DNA from: Zelopaecilomyces penicillatus
Lineage: Eukaryota > Ascomycota > Sordariomycetes > Hypocreales > Pseudodiploosporaceae
Assembly (NCBI GenBank): GCA_005765155.1
Contig: VCCP01000001.1
Coordinates: 6,262,001-6,326,000 of the forward strand
Length of the DNA: 64,000 bases
Direction: 5' to 3'
Made by a program: the position numbers and the translations under genes
In this document: piece after piece, positions 55,370-64,000 of the stretch
How the letters are laid out: each line of letters begins with the position of its first letter
Position numbering within the stretch: the first letter of the stretch is position 1
The notes under the pieces: model-generated
Database searches by the model: none
Seen by the model: the letters and a program-made list of their open reading frames with translations, nothing else
Told to the model about the DNA's origin: nothing

Positions 55370-58300
55370 CCTTGTTGCAGTCGTGGGCTGTCTTGGACCA
55401 GCCTTGACGACCAGAGATGAATATTGGTTGGTGGGAAAACAGAATTTCTCGCTGGGCCTGTTAGGTGCTGAGGGCTCCTTCCAAGAGGAGCCTTCTGGTG
55501 GGCTGCAATTGCCTATTGCCATAAACCCCACGTTTCAGCAGTTGTATACATTCTGGCAAACTTCCACAACCATCCATCCACATACTTGAAAGTCATCACA
55601 ACATTTCCTTGCTCGGCCTTTTCTAAAGCAAAAATCCTTTCGAAGCTTCATGTCTATATGCTTCGAGTCTTGCGCTAGATTGCGGGGACGTATACAAGCA
55701 GTAACTCTGGACGTTGCAGCCAAAATCTGCATCGGGTGAAAAATGGACACACCTTTTGTCTAATTACTTCACTGATCAACGAATGAATTTACCATGCGTA
55801 CGCAATGCCACCCACACGGTGAGTAGCAACAACTAGTTTGCCATGTATTAATATGGATGCACATTCGCATATACTGCAGGTCTGAGCACGGCACATACGC
55901 ACGAGTAAGGTGGGATGGTATGTCTCATGTTGATAAAAGATGACCGCTGTGTGTTACCTTTGTACAACGCTGTGCCAAAGAATTGCTTCGGGTTGGTCTT
56001 GAAAAGAAATAACACGCCTCATACAACAGAGAGGTCTGAGCGTCTGAGACGGTAGCCACGGCGGCTTGAGCGGCGAAGTGATGGAATGAATCAATGATGA
56101 TCCTCGTCTTAACGTGCCATTATTACGGCAGTTGGGGCATTAGCCATACGAAAGGAAATGTCTTGTCTTTCCAAAGGTGTGATAGGACCTGAGATTCGAC
56201 AACGGTGAGAAACAAAACAAAGAAGGCGCCAAATGCCGGAGGAAGAAACAGACCTCACTATTATTACCTTAACTCAAGACACACAGACACCTTTGCCGGC
56301 ATTCGAACCTCCCGGGCGCCCAGCCACAACCGATCAACACAAGAAATTCATCGCCGCACCCGTGCATTATCTATTGTACCATCACCGCCAGACCAACACA
56401 TGAGATCCGACTTCATGCTCCGTGCTCTGAGCTCCGTGCTCCATACACGCATCTGGGGCGGGTCGATTTCCAATATCGTGGCCAAGGCTTTAATTTACCT
56501 TTATGACTAAGGTAGTTACACATACAATTTGGAGCTTGAATCTTTGCCCGATGGGATCGTGATGCAATTCCGCTGCCAAGGCCGCGGCGGAGCCATTGAA
56601 GGAGCTCTCTTCATAACCCTGACAACAGCAATGCCTTGCAACCGCGCGTCCGGCCCCATGAAGTATTGCTCCCCGGCTGCGGCCCAGCCATTCTAATGAG
56701 AACATTGGTAGCACGACTTTGAGCAAGCAGGCCTCCCGGTTCAATGACAGAGCGACGCCTGGGTCCACTATGGAATGCTTCTTTACTCCTTCCCTTTAAT
56801 TTACCAGGCGCCGCCATGATTAGACTCGCCCGACCTAGCCGGTGTCACCTATTGTCCAGAAACGGTGGATATGCTCCGAATGTAGGTGTACACTAACTAG
56901 CCTTGGTCCCTTTCCCATTCTAAAATCGGGCTTTTTCTATCTCTTATTGTGTTGTTAATGTTACTTTAATACGGACGAGCTTAGCGCATCTCCAAGACCC
57001 CGGACCGGTAACCCAAAGTATGCGACCCCCCCCCCCCCCCCCCCCTAACCCTTCCTTACCCGTTCCTGGCTGGAGCACAGGACGTCTAGAGGCGCGTGGT
57101 GTTAGTGGCATCAAGCGAAAGAAATAGGAGAAATAATAAGATTTCCCGTTGGTACCGTGCGTAGCGTAATGGAGGCATTTGGCGAACTAAGACAGCGCGT
57201 TTTTCATCCGTACCTGGCCCATGTTAGCTCCGCCTCGGCTGGATGGCAATCGTGAGTAGCGCGACGCAAAACCAATGCTAGCATCTGTGGTGAATACAAT
57301 GGACTTTCTTGGAAACCTCGGTCTTGAGCCGAGATCTGAGCTTTAGTGGCAGTCCGCTCACATCAGCCGGGACGACCGTCCGTCGATGGTGATGTTCAAA
57401 ATATCCTGGTCACAACTAGTAAATCTCAATGAATCTTGACAAATCTCGCTAAACAAGTCAGGTTTTAAAAGCATCAACCCATCGATGCTGGAAGCGGAAG
57501 TATCCCGGATCGATACATACCCACAATGATGCCGAATCTTCAGTCCACATAGTTGACATATCAATATACAACCCACTGAGAGATCCACGAAATCTGATTA
57601 TCTTTCATCACATGAAATAGATTCCAAGACATGAGCAAGTCACATAGTCTGTTAGTCAATAATAGAGTCGCAAAGTGGCAAATGATTCATGGCTTATATT
57701 ACCAGCTTTGCACAATTGAATACCATATTTGGTTACATCACGTAGAAGTAGAAGCACAAGTATGTTTGCGTTGGCAAGGCTCTTAGATTGTTCTAAACGA
57801 TGGTGATCTCTGAATGTACGGGAAAAAGAACAAGATGTGGCCCGCACACTCACCCCCCAACATGCCAAATCCAGCAAGAAAAAAAAGAAGACATCTAGAT
57901 TAAAAGGCCAAGCAAAAGAACAGATGAGAAAGACAAACGCATCTTCCCATCCACTTTCAAGTTCGGCTTCGTCCGTAGCAAGCGACTGACCAGCCTCCGC
58001 CTGCTGCGAATGATTACAACGAGTGTAGAGAAACACAATCCACCAATGCGTGGGAGCATCGTTGTCGATTACCAACGACAGCCCATGTCCAGTTCGACAT
58101 GATGATTCCCAAGTTCAACATGCACGCCAGTTCCTGTACCCGTTTTCCTCTCCCATGCCCATAAAGAGGGCTTTTTTTTGTCGTGATGTAGCTTCAAATC
58201 AAAAAGCAGGCATCCTCCTAAAATCAACCACGCAAATGTTCCAATTGATACACGAATAAAAAGATGTAAATGCAAATTCACCATCCTAGAGGATGGCTTC

Positions 58301-58394
58301 CGAGTAGCGGTAATTGCTTCTCATAGAGAACCAGAATATCATAAAAGTCGTATCATGCGTTTATAAAGGGTATGCCAGTTTACACAAGTGTTGC
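55370..58394. other. 3-kb gene-free region
   Basis: Contains the DPH6 promoter at one end and the 3' region of the C2H2 factor at the other. No convincing ORF. A C20 run sits at 57026-57045. TTCGAA at 56303-56308 looked tRNA-like but does not fold. Confidence 0.55.
57026..57045. repeat. C20 homopolymer
   Basis: About 20 C in a row in non-coding DNA; the exact length may be unreliable. Confidence 0.7.
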
Positions 58395-60189
58395 TTATTC
58401 AGAACGCTTGCGCTTCTTCGTGCCCTCGTCGCTACCCTCATCTGAGGAGAGGTCGCTGGCACTGCCGGGGATCTCAGATGCAATTTGGAAGAGGACCTTG
58501 CCATAGTTGCTATAGTCTTCACTCATGGCCCCCGCCATCATACTAGCGTCGAAGCTGGAAACATCGCCCTCGTCAAGTAGATTCATGACAATGGCGCCAC
58601 CGGCATGCGTTCGTGCATGCTGTGCCAGGTTGTCGCTTCGAGAGAACTTCTTGCCACATTCGTTACACTCAAATGGCTTGTCTTGGGTGTGGAGAGAGCG
58701 ATAGTGACGCTTCAGGTGCTCCTGGCGGCGAAACCGACGGTTGCAAAGTTCACAGACAAAGGTCTTGGAAGGGTCCTCGGTCAAAGATTGCTTGCGGCCC
58801 CGACGGTTGGTTGGCACAGCATTAGGAGCCGAAGGTTCGTCAGATCCAGAAGAGGCAGCAGAGTCAGAGATAACAGACTCATCATGGTGGAACTCTTGCT
58901 GGTTTTCACCCGACTCGGTGGAAGTGGCGGTTGTGTTCATGATGGGAGCCGCGTGGTTATCCTTCTTGCTATTGCTCCTTTTCTGTTTCTTGTGCTGATG
59001 TTCCTCAGACGCAATCTCAATAGATGATGAGGGACTGGAGAGTGAAGAGAAGTTGAAGTCGTTGTCTTCAAAGCTCAGATCCTCGTCACCAATGAAGCTA
59101 CCGTGCCCTAATGAGACGACAGAGGAACCCGTGCAGGCTCGGGGGCGGGACACGTCAGCAGTAGCCTCTCCAAGGTTGACGAGATTGCTGAAGTCGTCTT
59201 CTGACTCAAGATCGGACAGGTCTTCAAAGCTTGGTAAGCCGTGAGGAATGGTAGAATTGAAGTCAAAGCTGGACTGAGAGATGGCCACGTCAGTCTGCGA
59301 AGGCTCACCCTTGACGCTCTCGCACAAACTAGACAGGTCGAACTCAGGAGTCAAGACGGGAGTGGAGCCAACACTGGACACTGTCAAGTTGCGAGGATCG
59401 CAGAAGTCAATGTCGTGCTCTGAAGCAACTGATCGCGCATATGGTGTGGGCGAGGGAGACAGAGACGGGCAAGATGCGGTGGACAAAATATCACTGGCGC
59501 TAGTGTGTAGCGAGGGAATCTTGGTGGGTTGTGACTGTAGGTACACTGCCAGATCGAGATTAGCTACAGCCCCCACATTCAAGCGCCATGGTCTCAGAAG
59601 GGATGTTTGGTATACAGGATCCAGCAAAAAATAACTTTTGCAGAACACGATTTTTTGTAGGGAGAGGGGAATATAAGATATAGGGAGAGGTCCACCTACC
59701 AGGTGACATAGGTGGTGATGCACAGCTGGACCAGTCCAAGACAAGATTCTCAGCCGACTCAAGTCCGTCTTTGCAGGCAGTCAGGCCGTCGAGACCAGAG
59801 AACATGGGGTTCATGGGAGTCTGCAGGGCATCGCAGAGCTTGGGGCTGCCAACAGCGCTTCCTGAGGTTGACAGTGGTGGTGTGGACGGAAAGTAAGAGT
59901 TGTCGGTGAAGTCTGTGTCAAGCATGATGACAGGTCGCTGGGCAGTTGTCGGGACGGGCCCAGTGGGTGTCATGACTGCTGGGCCATTGCTGTACAGTGT
60001 AGGAGGCTGCGAGCATGATGAAGAGTTGGGCCGCGAGTACATGGGCGTTGGCGGCAGTGCATGCACCATCTGGAAACCGGCCATTTGATGCTGTGTATGA
60101 AATTGAGCCTGTCGGGAGTCTGATTTGGACTCTTGATTAAAGAGATAGAAGGGAGCTTGCGTCACGGCAGACGACATTATGGTTTCCAT
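58395..60189 (-). CDS. C2H2 stress transcription factor, Msn2/Seb1 type
   Basis: Exons 60189-59700 and 59545-58395 (minus strand) encode 546 residues; the intron has GTAGGT, GCTAAT and GGCAG. Two adjacent C2H2 fingers (about 428-478) read CELCNRRFRRQEHLKRHYRS and CNECGKKFSRSDNLAQHART; their helices RQEHLKR and RSDNLAQ are those of Msn2/Msn4/Seb1, which bind the stress element AGGGG. Upstream are Ser/Pro/Thr-rich activation segments, including SPPLSTSG-like and acidic stretches, and a basic cluster KKQKRSNSKK that may direct nuclear entry. The tail is acidic and ends TKKRKRSE. Such factors drive osmotic, heat and oxidative stress genes and are often required for conidiation or virulence in fungi. 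The long 5' region suggests complex control. Confidence 0.93.
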
Positions 60190-61188
60190 TGAATCTCTGT
60201 GGTTGGTTTACTTGTCAGTCCCTATGTCTCTTTGATGTCGTGGTCTGTAAGTGGTAGCTGCTAACCTTTTGCGGACGACGTGTATGTGTGTGTTGGTGCA
60301 ACGTGAATGTAGTTGTTTTTAATCGATTAAGAGTTTTGTAATAGGTGTATTGTTGTTCTACAGATGCCCAACTTGGTTGACAGTGGTGGACAGAGGCGCA
60401 AAGAGCGTGGGCGGAGTGATCGATATGGTATCTCTGACGAAAGAATGGACGGCAGACGTTTGGCAAGCAAAGCGACTGGCTGCGAAGTGGCTCGAAGTTG
60501 ATTTGTGGTGTTGTACAAGAGACTCTTTGGGCCCAAGCTTGTTGAAGTGTTGCAAGACAGGACAGGCGGAGCGAGGATTCGTTATTTGTAAATGAGAGGA
60601 TGGAATCTTTTAACAAAGTCCAAGAGTTCCGGATGAAAGAAGATTGAGCCACTAAAGAAGGAAGCACCGAGGGCATTAAAGAACAATGATGATAAAACTC
60701 CAGATCCGACCGGGTTGTCGATCATATAATAATGAGCCGACTGTGGTGACGGGGGCCGATGGAGGATAAGTACCTGGAGGACGACGACATCCAAGATCAT
60801 CAAGCCCATGGCATCAGACAGACGACCGATAGGCAAAGCCAAGTGGGAACGCTACGTCGCCTCCAGAAGCACGCCCACCTGTCTCACTCGACCTGGACCA
60901 GGGTGTGCAGCGAGCGGGCCCAACCCAGGGTCCGTCGCGCGGCCAGGCGGGACAGGCTTCCTCTCAGGCCCCTGTCGGCCGCGATGTCTAACTTGGAGGT
61001 GTGGTTTTGGAGTGTGTGTCTGGTTTGTGGTGTGCTGTGGATTGTCCTGAGGGTGGTGTGGCCTGGGATTTGAGAGTTGGATGGTCTCCACCCAAGTCCC
61101 CAGGGAGGTACGTACTGCATGGATCCGGGAAACCTGTTGGTCGGCTCGTGTGTGCTGGAGTGTGCTGGGCTAAAGTGGAGACTGAGAC

Positions 61189-61210
61189 CGGGACTGGGAC
61201 TGGGACTGAG
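61189..61210. repeat. (GGGACT)n microsatellite
   Basis: Three to four copies of GGGACT flanked by diverged GAGACT units. Confidence 0.7.
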
Positions 61211-62524
61211 AACTGAGACTGGGGGCCCATTAGGGCCAGGGAGCTAATTAGAGGTACCTGAGGCCTGGGAGAGGAGATGGCGACTCAAATGGGACGGGGA
61301 ACGGGGGACTGGGGCGGGCTTGTGCCTGGATGGTCAGGTACGTACCGGCGACTAGGCATTGATGGGCGGGCTCAGTGGGTTCAGTCAGTGGATGCTCTCA
61401 GTGGATGTGGTTGGGTGGGTGGGTGCTGGCACCAGCGCTGGCGTTGGCGTTGGCGCACTCTGGGTAGATTGCTTCTGTTCAATGTGACTGGTAGACGGCG
61501 GCCGAGGATGGCGCAGCCACTAGGCCATTCTAATTCTGGATGTGGAATGACACAGCGCAGCAACACACAAACCTGGAGAGACAACCCGCCGCCCCGGATG
61601 TACCGCGACTGGCACAGCGCTGGGCTGCATACATCCACTCCGCTGCCTCTGGTCTTCTTGCTAGCAGCTTCCGCCACTGCGTCCTAGCCTGGACCGGCTG
61701 GACAGTCTGTACGGTACCTGAACAAAAAGAACAGAGAAAGTCGCCGCCTCGCCTTGACGGATGCGAGACAAGCACGAGAAAAAAAGGAAAAGAAAAAATG
61801 AGGACTACGGCCGACAGTAGCATCTTGGGCTAATCTGCCAAAAGAACATACAATGATACTGTGATATACAGAGTTGTGGTGCTTGAAAAGAGACAGCCCG
61901 ACGCTCCTCCTCAGGCATCGAAGCGAGAGTGAGCAGTTCAGAAGGTCCCAGTGGCTCCATCATCACGTCAAGCCTGGACTGTCAGGCACGCAGGACGGCT
62001 CCAGAAGCCCTTTTTGTCCCACTTTGTCTGGGTCAATATCTCGTATGCACAATATACTTGGTACGTCCAGGACAGGTGGTGTGCCAGCATTGTTCTCCAT
62101 GCATACGAACATTACTCGTACCTACCCGAGGGCAGTGCACTTTTTGGCTGGGCATCTGGTCTCATATGCCTCCCTCCTGCTGGTTCGAATCGTACACACA
62201 CGCACAAGAGAGACAAGCCAGACCAGGCTGCCTCTTGTTCACTACATCGCTCCCTTACGCGCCATTTTTATGCCAGCCGCCAGCCAGTCGGCCACTCACA
62301 AAACTGCGCACTGGCACACAAACGGCGTCACAAGCCATGCATAATCCCGCACCATGATAGGTAGGCTCGCGGCTCGGACCACCAAACAGTGTGCACAAAA
62401 AAAAAAGCAGCCGCCTCAGCTTCTCACTCACTCATTCTAACGGACGGGCCGCCTGTGCTCAGCCATTAGCTGTACAATACAGCGTTACACCTGCATACGC
62501 TCGACCAATGCAAGGCACATCCTG

Positions 62525-62544
62525 CACACACACACACACACACG
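62525..62544. repeat. (CA)n dinucleotide repeat
   Basis: About ten CA units in non-coding DNA. Confidence 0.8.
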
Positions 62545-63819
62545 CAACAGCGTGAGTAGCAACACCAACAACAGCACCTGGCTGGCTGGCTGGCGCTGCC
62601 CTTTTGCTGATCACGCCGCTGAGCCCACTAATAACAGTAGACAACTGGCCTGTCGTCCAGCGTCGTCGCGCTTGGGCAACACCACTAACAACGCAAGGAA
62701 GAGGGGATGCCAAAACAAAAACGACCCATCTGGCGTTTTCAAAGCGTCAAAAAGAAAAGAGGCGTTCGGAGGCGGAAGGCTTGTAGACACATATGCCACA
62801 GCCCACACTCAATCAATAGGCCGGGAGTCGGTTGATGATGGATGATGGATTATGGCTGATGGCTTGTCGTCAACCACGAACATGAACCATTCTGAGTGCT
62901 AGAGGAGGAGGGTCGCCGGATTGGGATCCCAAAGAAGCCACGTTTGTGCCCATGGTATGCAAGGATCCATGTGCATGCACAGTCAGGCACACACATAGCA
63001 CACATAAAACACACAAAACACAGGCGGCGAGCGCAGCTCAGCGCAACAAGCGCATATGACAGCTGATGCTGGCAAGACTCGGTGCCACCAGTGTACGTCA
63101 CTGCATCTCAACCTGTTGGCCACAGGCGTCGATCGCAATGCAGCAGGATTAAAATGGGTTACATGCACAACAATTCGTACAATGTGCACTGTCACTAGGC
63201 GAGGATTATTTGGGAGCGGCGCAGCCTAGTGACGGCGTCGTCTTGAGCGCAACTGATGGCTTGGCTGACCTCCCTTGAGCAGAACTAGTAAGACAGATAT
63301 GCACACACTATTCTTTGTACACATGCACACTTATGCCCGTACGAGCCGCCTGTACGAGCCAGCACGAGTAGTTGTGCACACCACCATGTCCAGGAGGAGC
63401 AAGAGGTAAGGTAGGCACATTCCAATCAGCTTTGGCAAGGGTTTATTTTGTTGCATTTTTATTTTTGTATTTTCAGTGTTGGACGGGCGGAGAGCCGCCC
63501 AGCCGCACAATACGAGCACATCTAAGAAAAAAAAGCATATGTAGCGGCCGGGAAAGGATTACCAAATCAAAACATGTACGTACGTACACATTCAACGTCC
63601 AGTTGGATATGAGGCCTGAAAGCCCGGCACCACGGCTCCACTGGCCGGACGGTGGAATTGGCGTTTGCCAAACGGGTGGTTTCTTTTGCTGGCGCACGAG
63701 CGCTGATTGTCTCATGGGTCCAAGTTGTTGATTGATGCGATCGATGGATCCATTGCCGGGCTTTGCAGGTATCGGATTGGAAGAAAATTCAGATTCAATA
63801 TCACTGGCTGGCTGCCATG

Positions 63820-63955
63820 GTGGATGCCCTTGCAGAGTCTTAACAGGGCCTTCACTGAGAACTTTACGTATGGCTGTAGTACAGAGTCTTTACCAAGGTT
63901 CCGACAGGGACTTTTTACAGGGCCCCCCCCAAAGAGTTACAGAGGTTCTTTCTAG
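63820..63955. repeat. Degenerate ACAGGG/AGAGTCTT repeat at right edge
   Basis: Words such as CAGAGTCTT, ACAGGGCC and ACAGGGACTTTTTACAGGG recur within 130 bp. Similar in feel to the 45.9-kb tandem repeat but not identical. Confidence 0.4.
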
Positions 63956-64000
63956 GTTGCCTGCTTGCTTGCTTCCCCTGGGCACCAAACACACCCGACG

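Larger units (their letters stand above)
60190..64000. other. Gene-free 3.8 kb upstream of the Msn2-like gene
   Basis: No supported ORF. Probably long promoter and leader of the C2H2 gene, perhaps with non-coding transcripts. It holds (GGGACT)n at 61189-61210, a G-rich run at 61413-61423, a CA repeat at 62525-62544 and, at the right edge, degenerate ACAGGG/AGAGT repeats. Confidence 0.55.

Noticed and set aside
55370..55531. Upstream extension of DPH6
   Set aside because: The ligase loop normally sits about ten residues from the start, which fits 55369.
56290..56330. TTCGAA with GC-rich flanks, tRNA-like
   Set aside because: No T stem forms (position 53 cannot pair with 61) and no anticodon arm is present.
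62175..62195. GGTTCGAATCG, B-box-like
   Set aside because: Flanks do not pair and no D or anticodon arm lies upstream.
61874..62364. Three overlapping plus-strand ORFs of 137-156 codons
   Set aside because: Three frames are open at once in the same DNA, which reflects few stop codons by composition; no family or splice support.
1..64000. CRISPR arrays, insertion sequences, phage or plasmid features
   Set aside because: None seen; introns and gene content are those of a fungal nuclear genome.
1..64000. Dispersed 5S rRNA gene
   Set aside because: Known internal words of fungal 5S were not found on either strand by eye.

Overview
This window comes from the nuclear genome of a filamentous ascomycete, most likely a Sordariomycete and probably of the order Hypocreales; I cannot name the species. 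The evidence is the many short spliceosomal introns (about 54-150 nt, with GTRWGT-type donors, CTAAC/CTGAC-type branch sites and YAG acceptors), compact housekeeping genes on both strands, proline- and serine-rich regulatory proteins, and the recurring GTACCTAGGTAC-type palindrome common in intergenic DNA of such fungi. There is no bacterial, viral or plasmid content. Gene models were built by hand from reading frames, splice signals and protein-family continuity; exon coordinates are given in each entry.

Layout. 1-5.7 kb: 3' part of a Snt2-like PHD chromatin protein (+), a short doubtful ORF, and an STK16/Env7-type membrane-associated kinase (+). 5.7-9.1 kb: vacuolar alpha-mannosidase AMS1 (-). 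9.1-11.4 kb: gene-free. 11.4-16.0 kb: mitochondrial MutS homologue MSH1 (+) convergent with ribosomal stalk protein P0 (-). 16.5-18.3 kb: TRM82 (+). 18.9-23.9 kb: two J-proteins, cytosolic YDJ1 (-) and ER-membrane ERJ5 (+), flank an initiator tRNA-Met gene (-). 24.5-25.2 kb: a small spliced four-helix membrane protein (-). 27.2-29.4 kb: intronless ferric reductase (+). 30.2-32.6 kb: succinate dehydrogenase flavoprotein SDH1 (+, six exons). 34.6-37.1 kb: a 3-dehydroshikimate-dehydratase-like TIM barrel (+) convergent with a GRF zinc-finger protein (-). 37.9-40.3 kb: mitochondrial intermediate peptidase OCT1 (+), convergent with a large unrecognised serine-rich protein (-). 43-47.7 kb: gene-free. 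47.7-55.4 kb: three minus-strand genes in tandem, HCS1 helicase, a DUF202 membrane protein and DPH6 diphthamide synthetase. 58.4-60.2 kb: an Msn2/Seb1-type C2H2 factor (-). 60.2-64 kb: gene-free DNA upstream of that factor.

The genes do not form a biosynthetic cluster. Recurrent themes are translation (P0, DPH6, TRM82, initiator tRNA), mitochondria (MSH1, SDH1, OCT1), protein folding (YDJ1, ERJ5) and stress or nutrient response (Msn2-like factor, ferric reductase, AMS1).

The most unusual object is the initiator tRNA-Met gene at 21773-21897 (-). Its mature sequence folds perfectly and carries initiator hallmarks, but it is interrupted between positions 26 and 27 by a 53-nt insert with GTATGT, ACTAAT and CAG at the places expected of a spliceosomal intron. 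Canonical tRNA introns sit at 37/38, so this is either a spliceosome-type intron in a Pol III gene, a new kind of ectopic tRNA intron, or an interrupted pseudogene.
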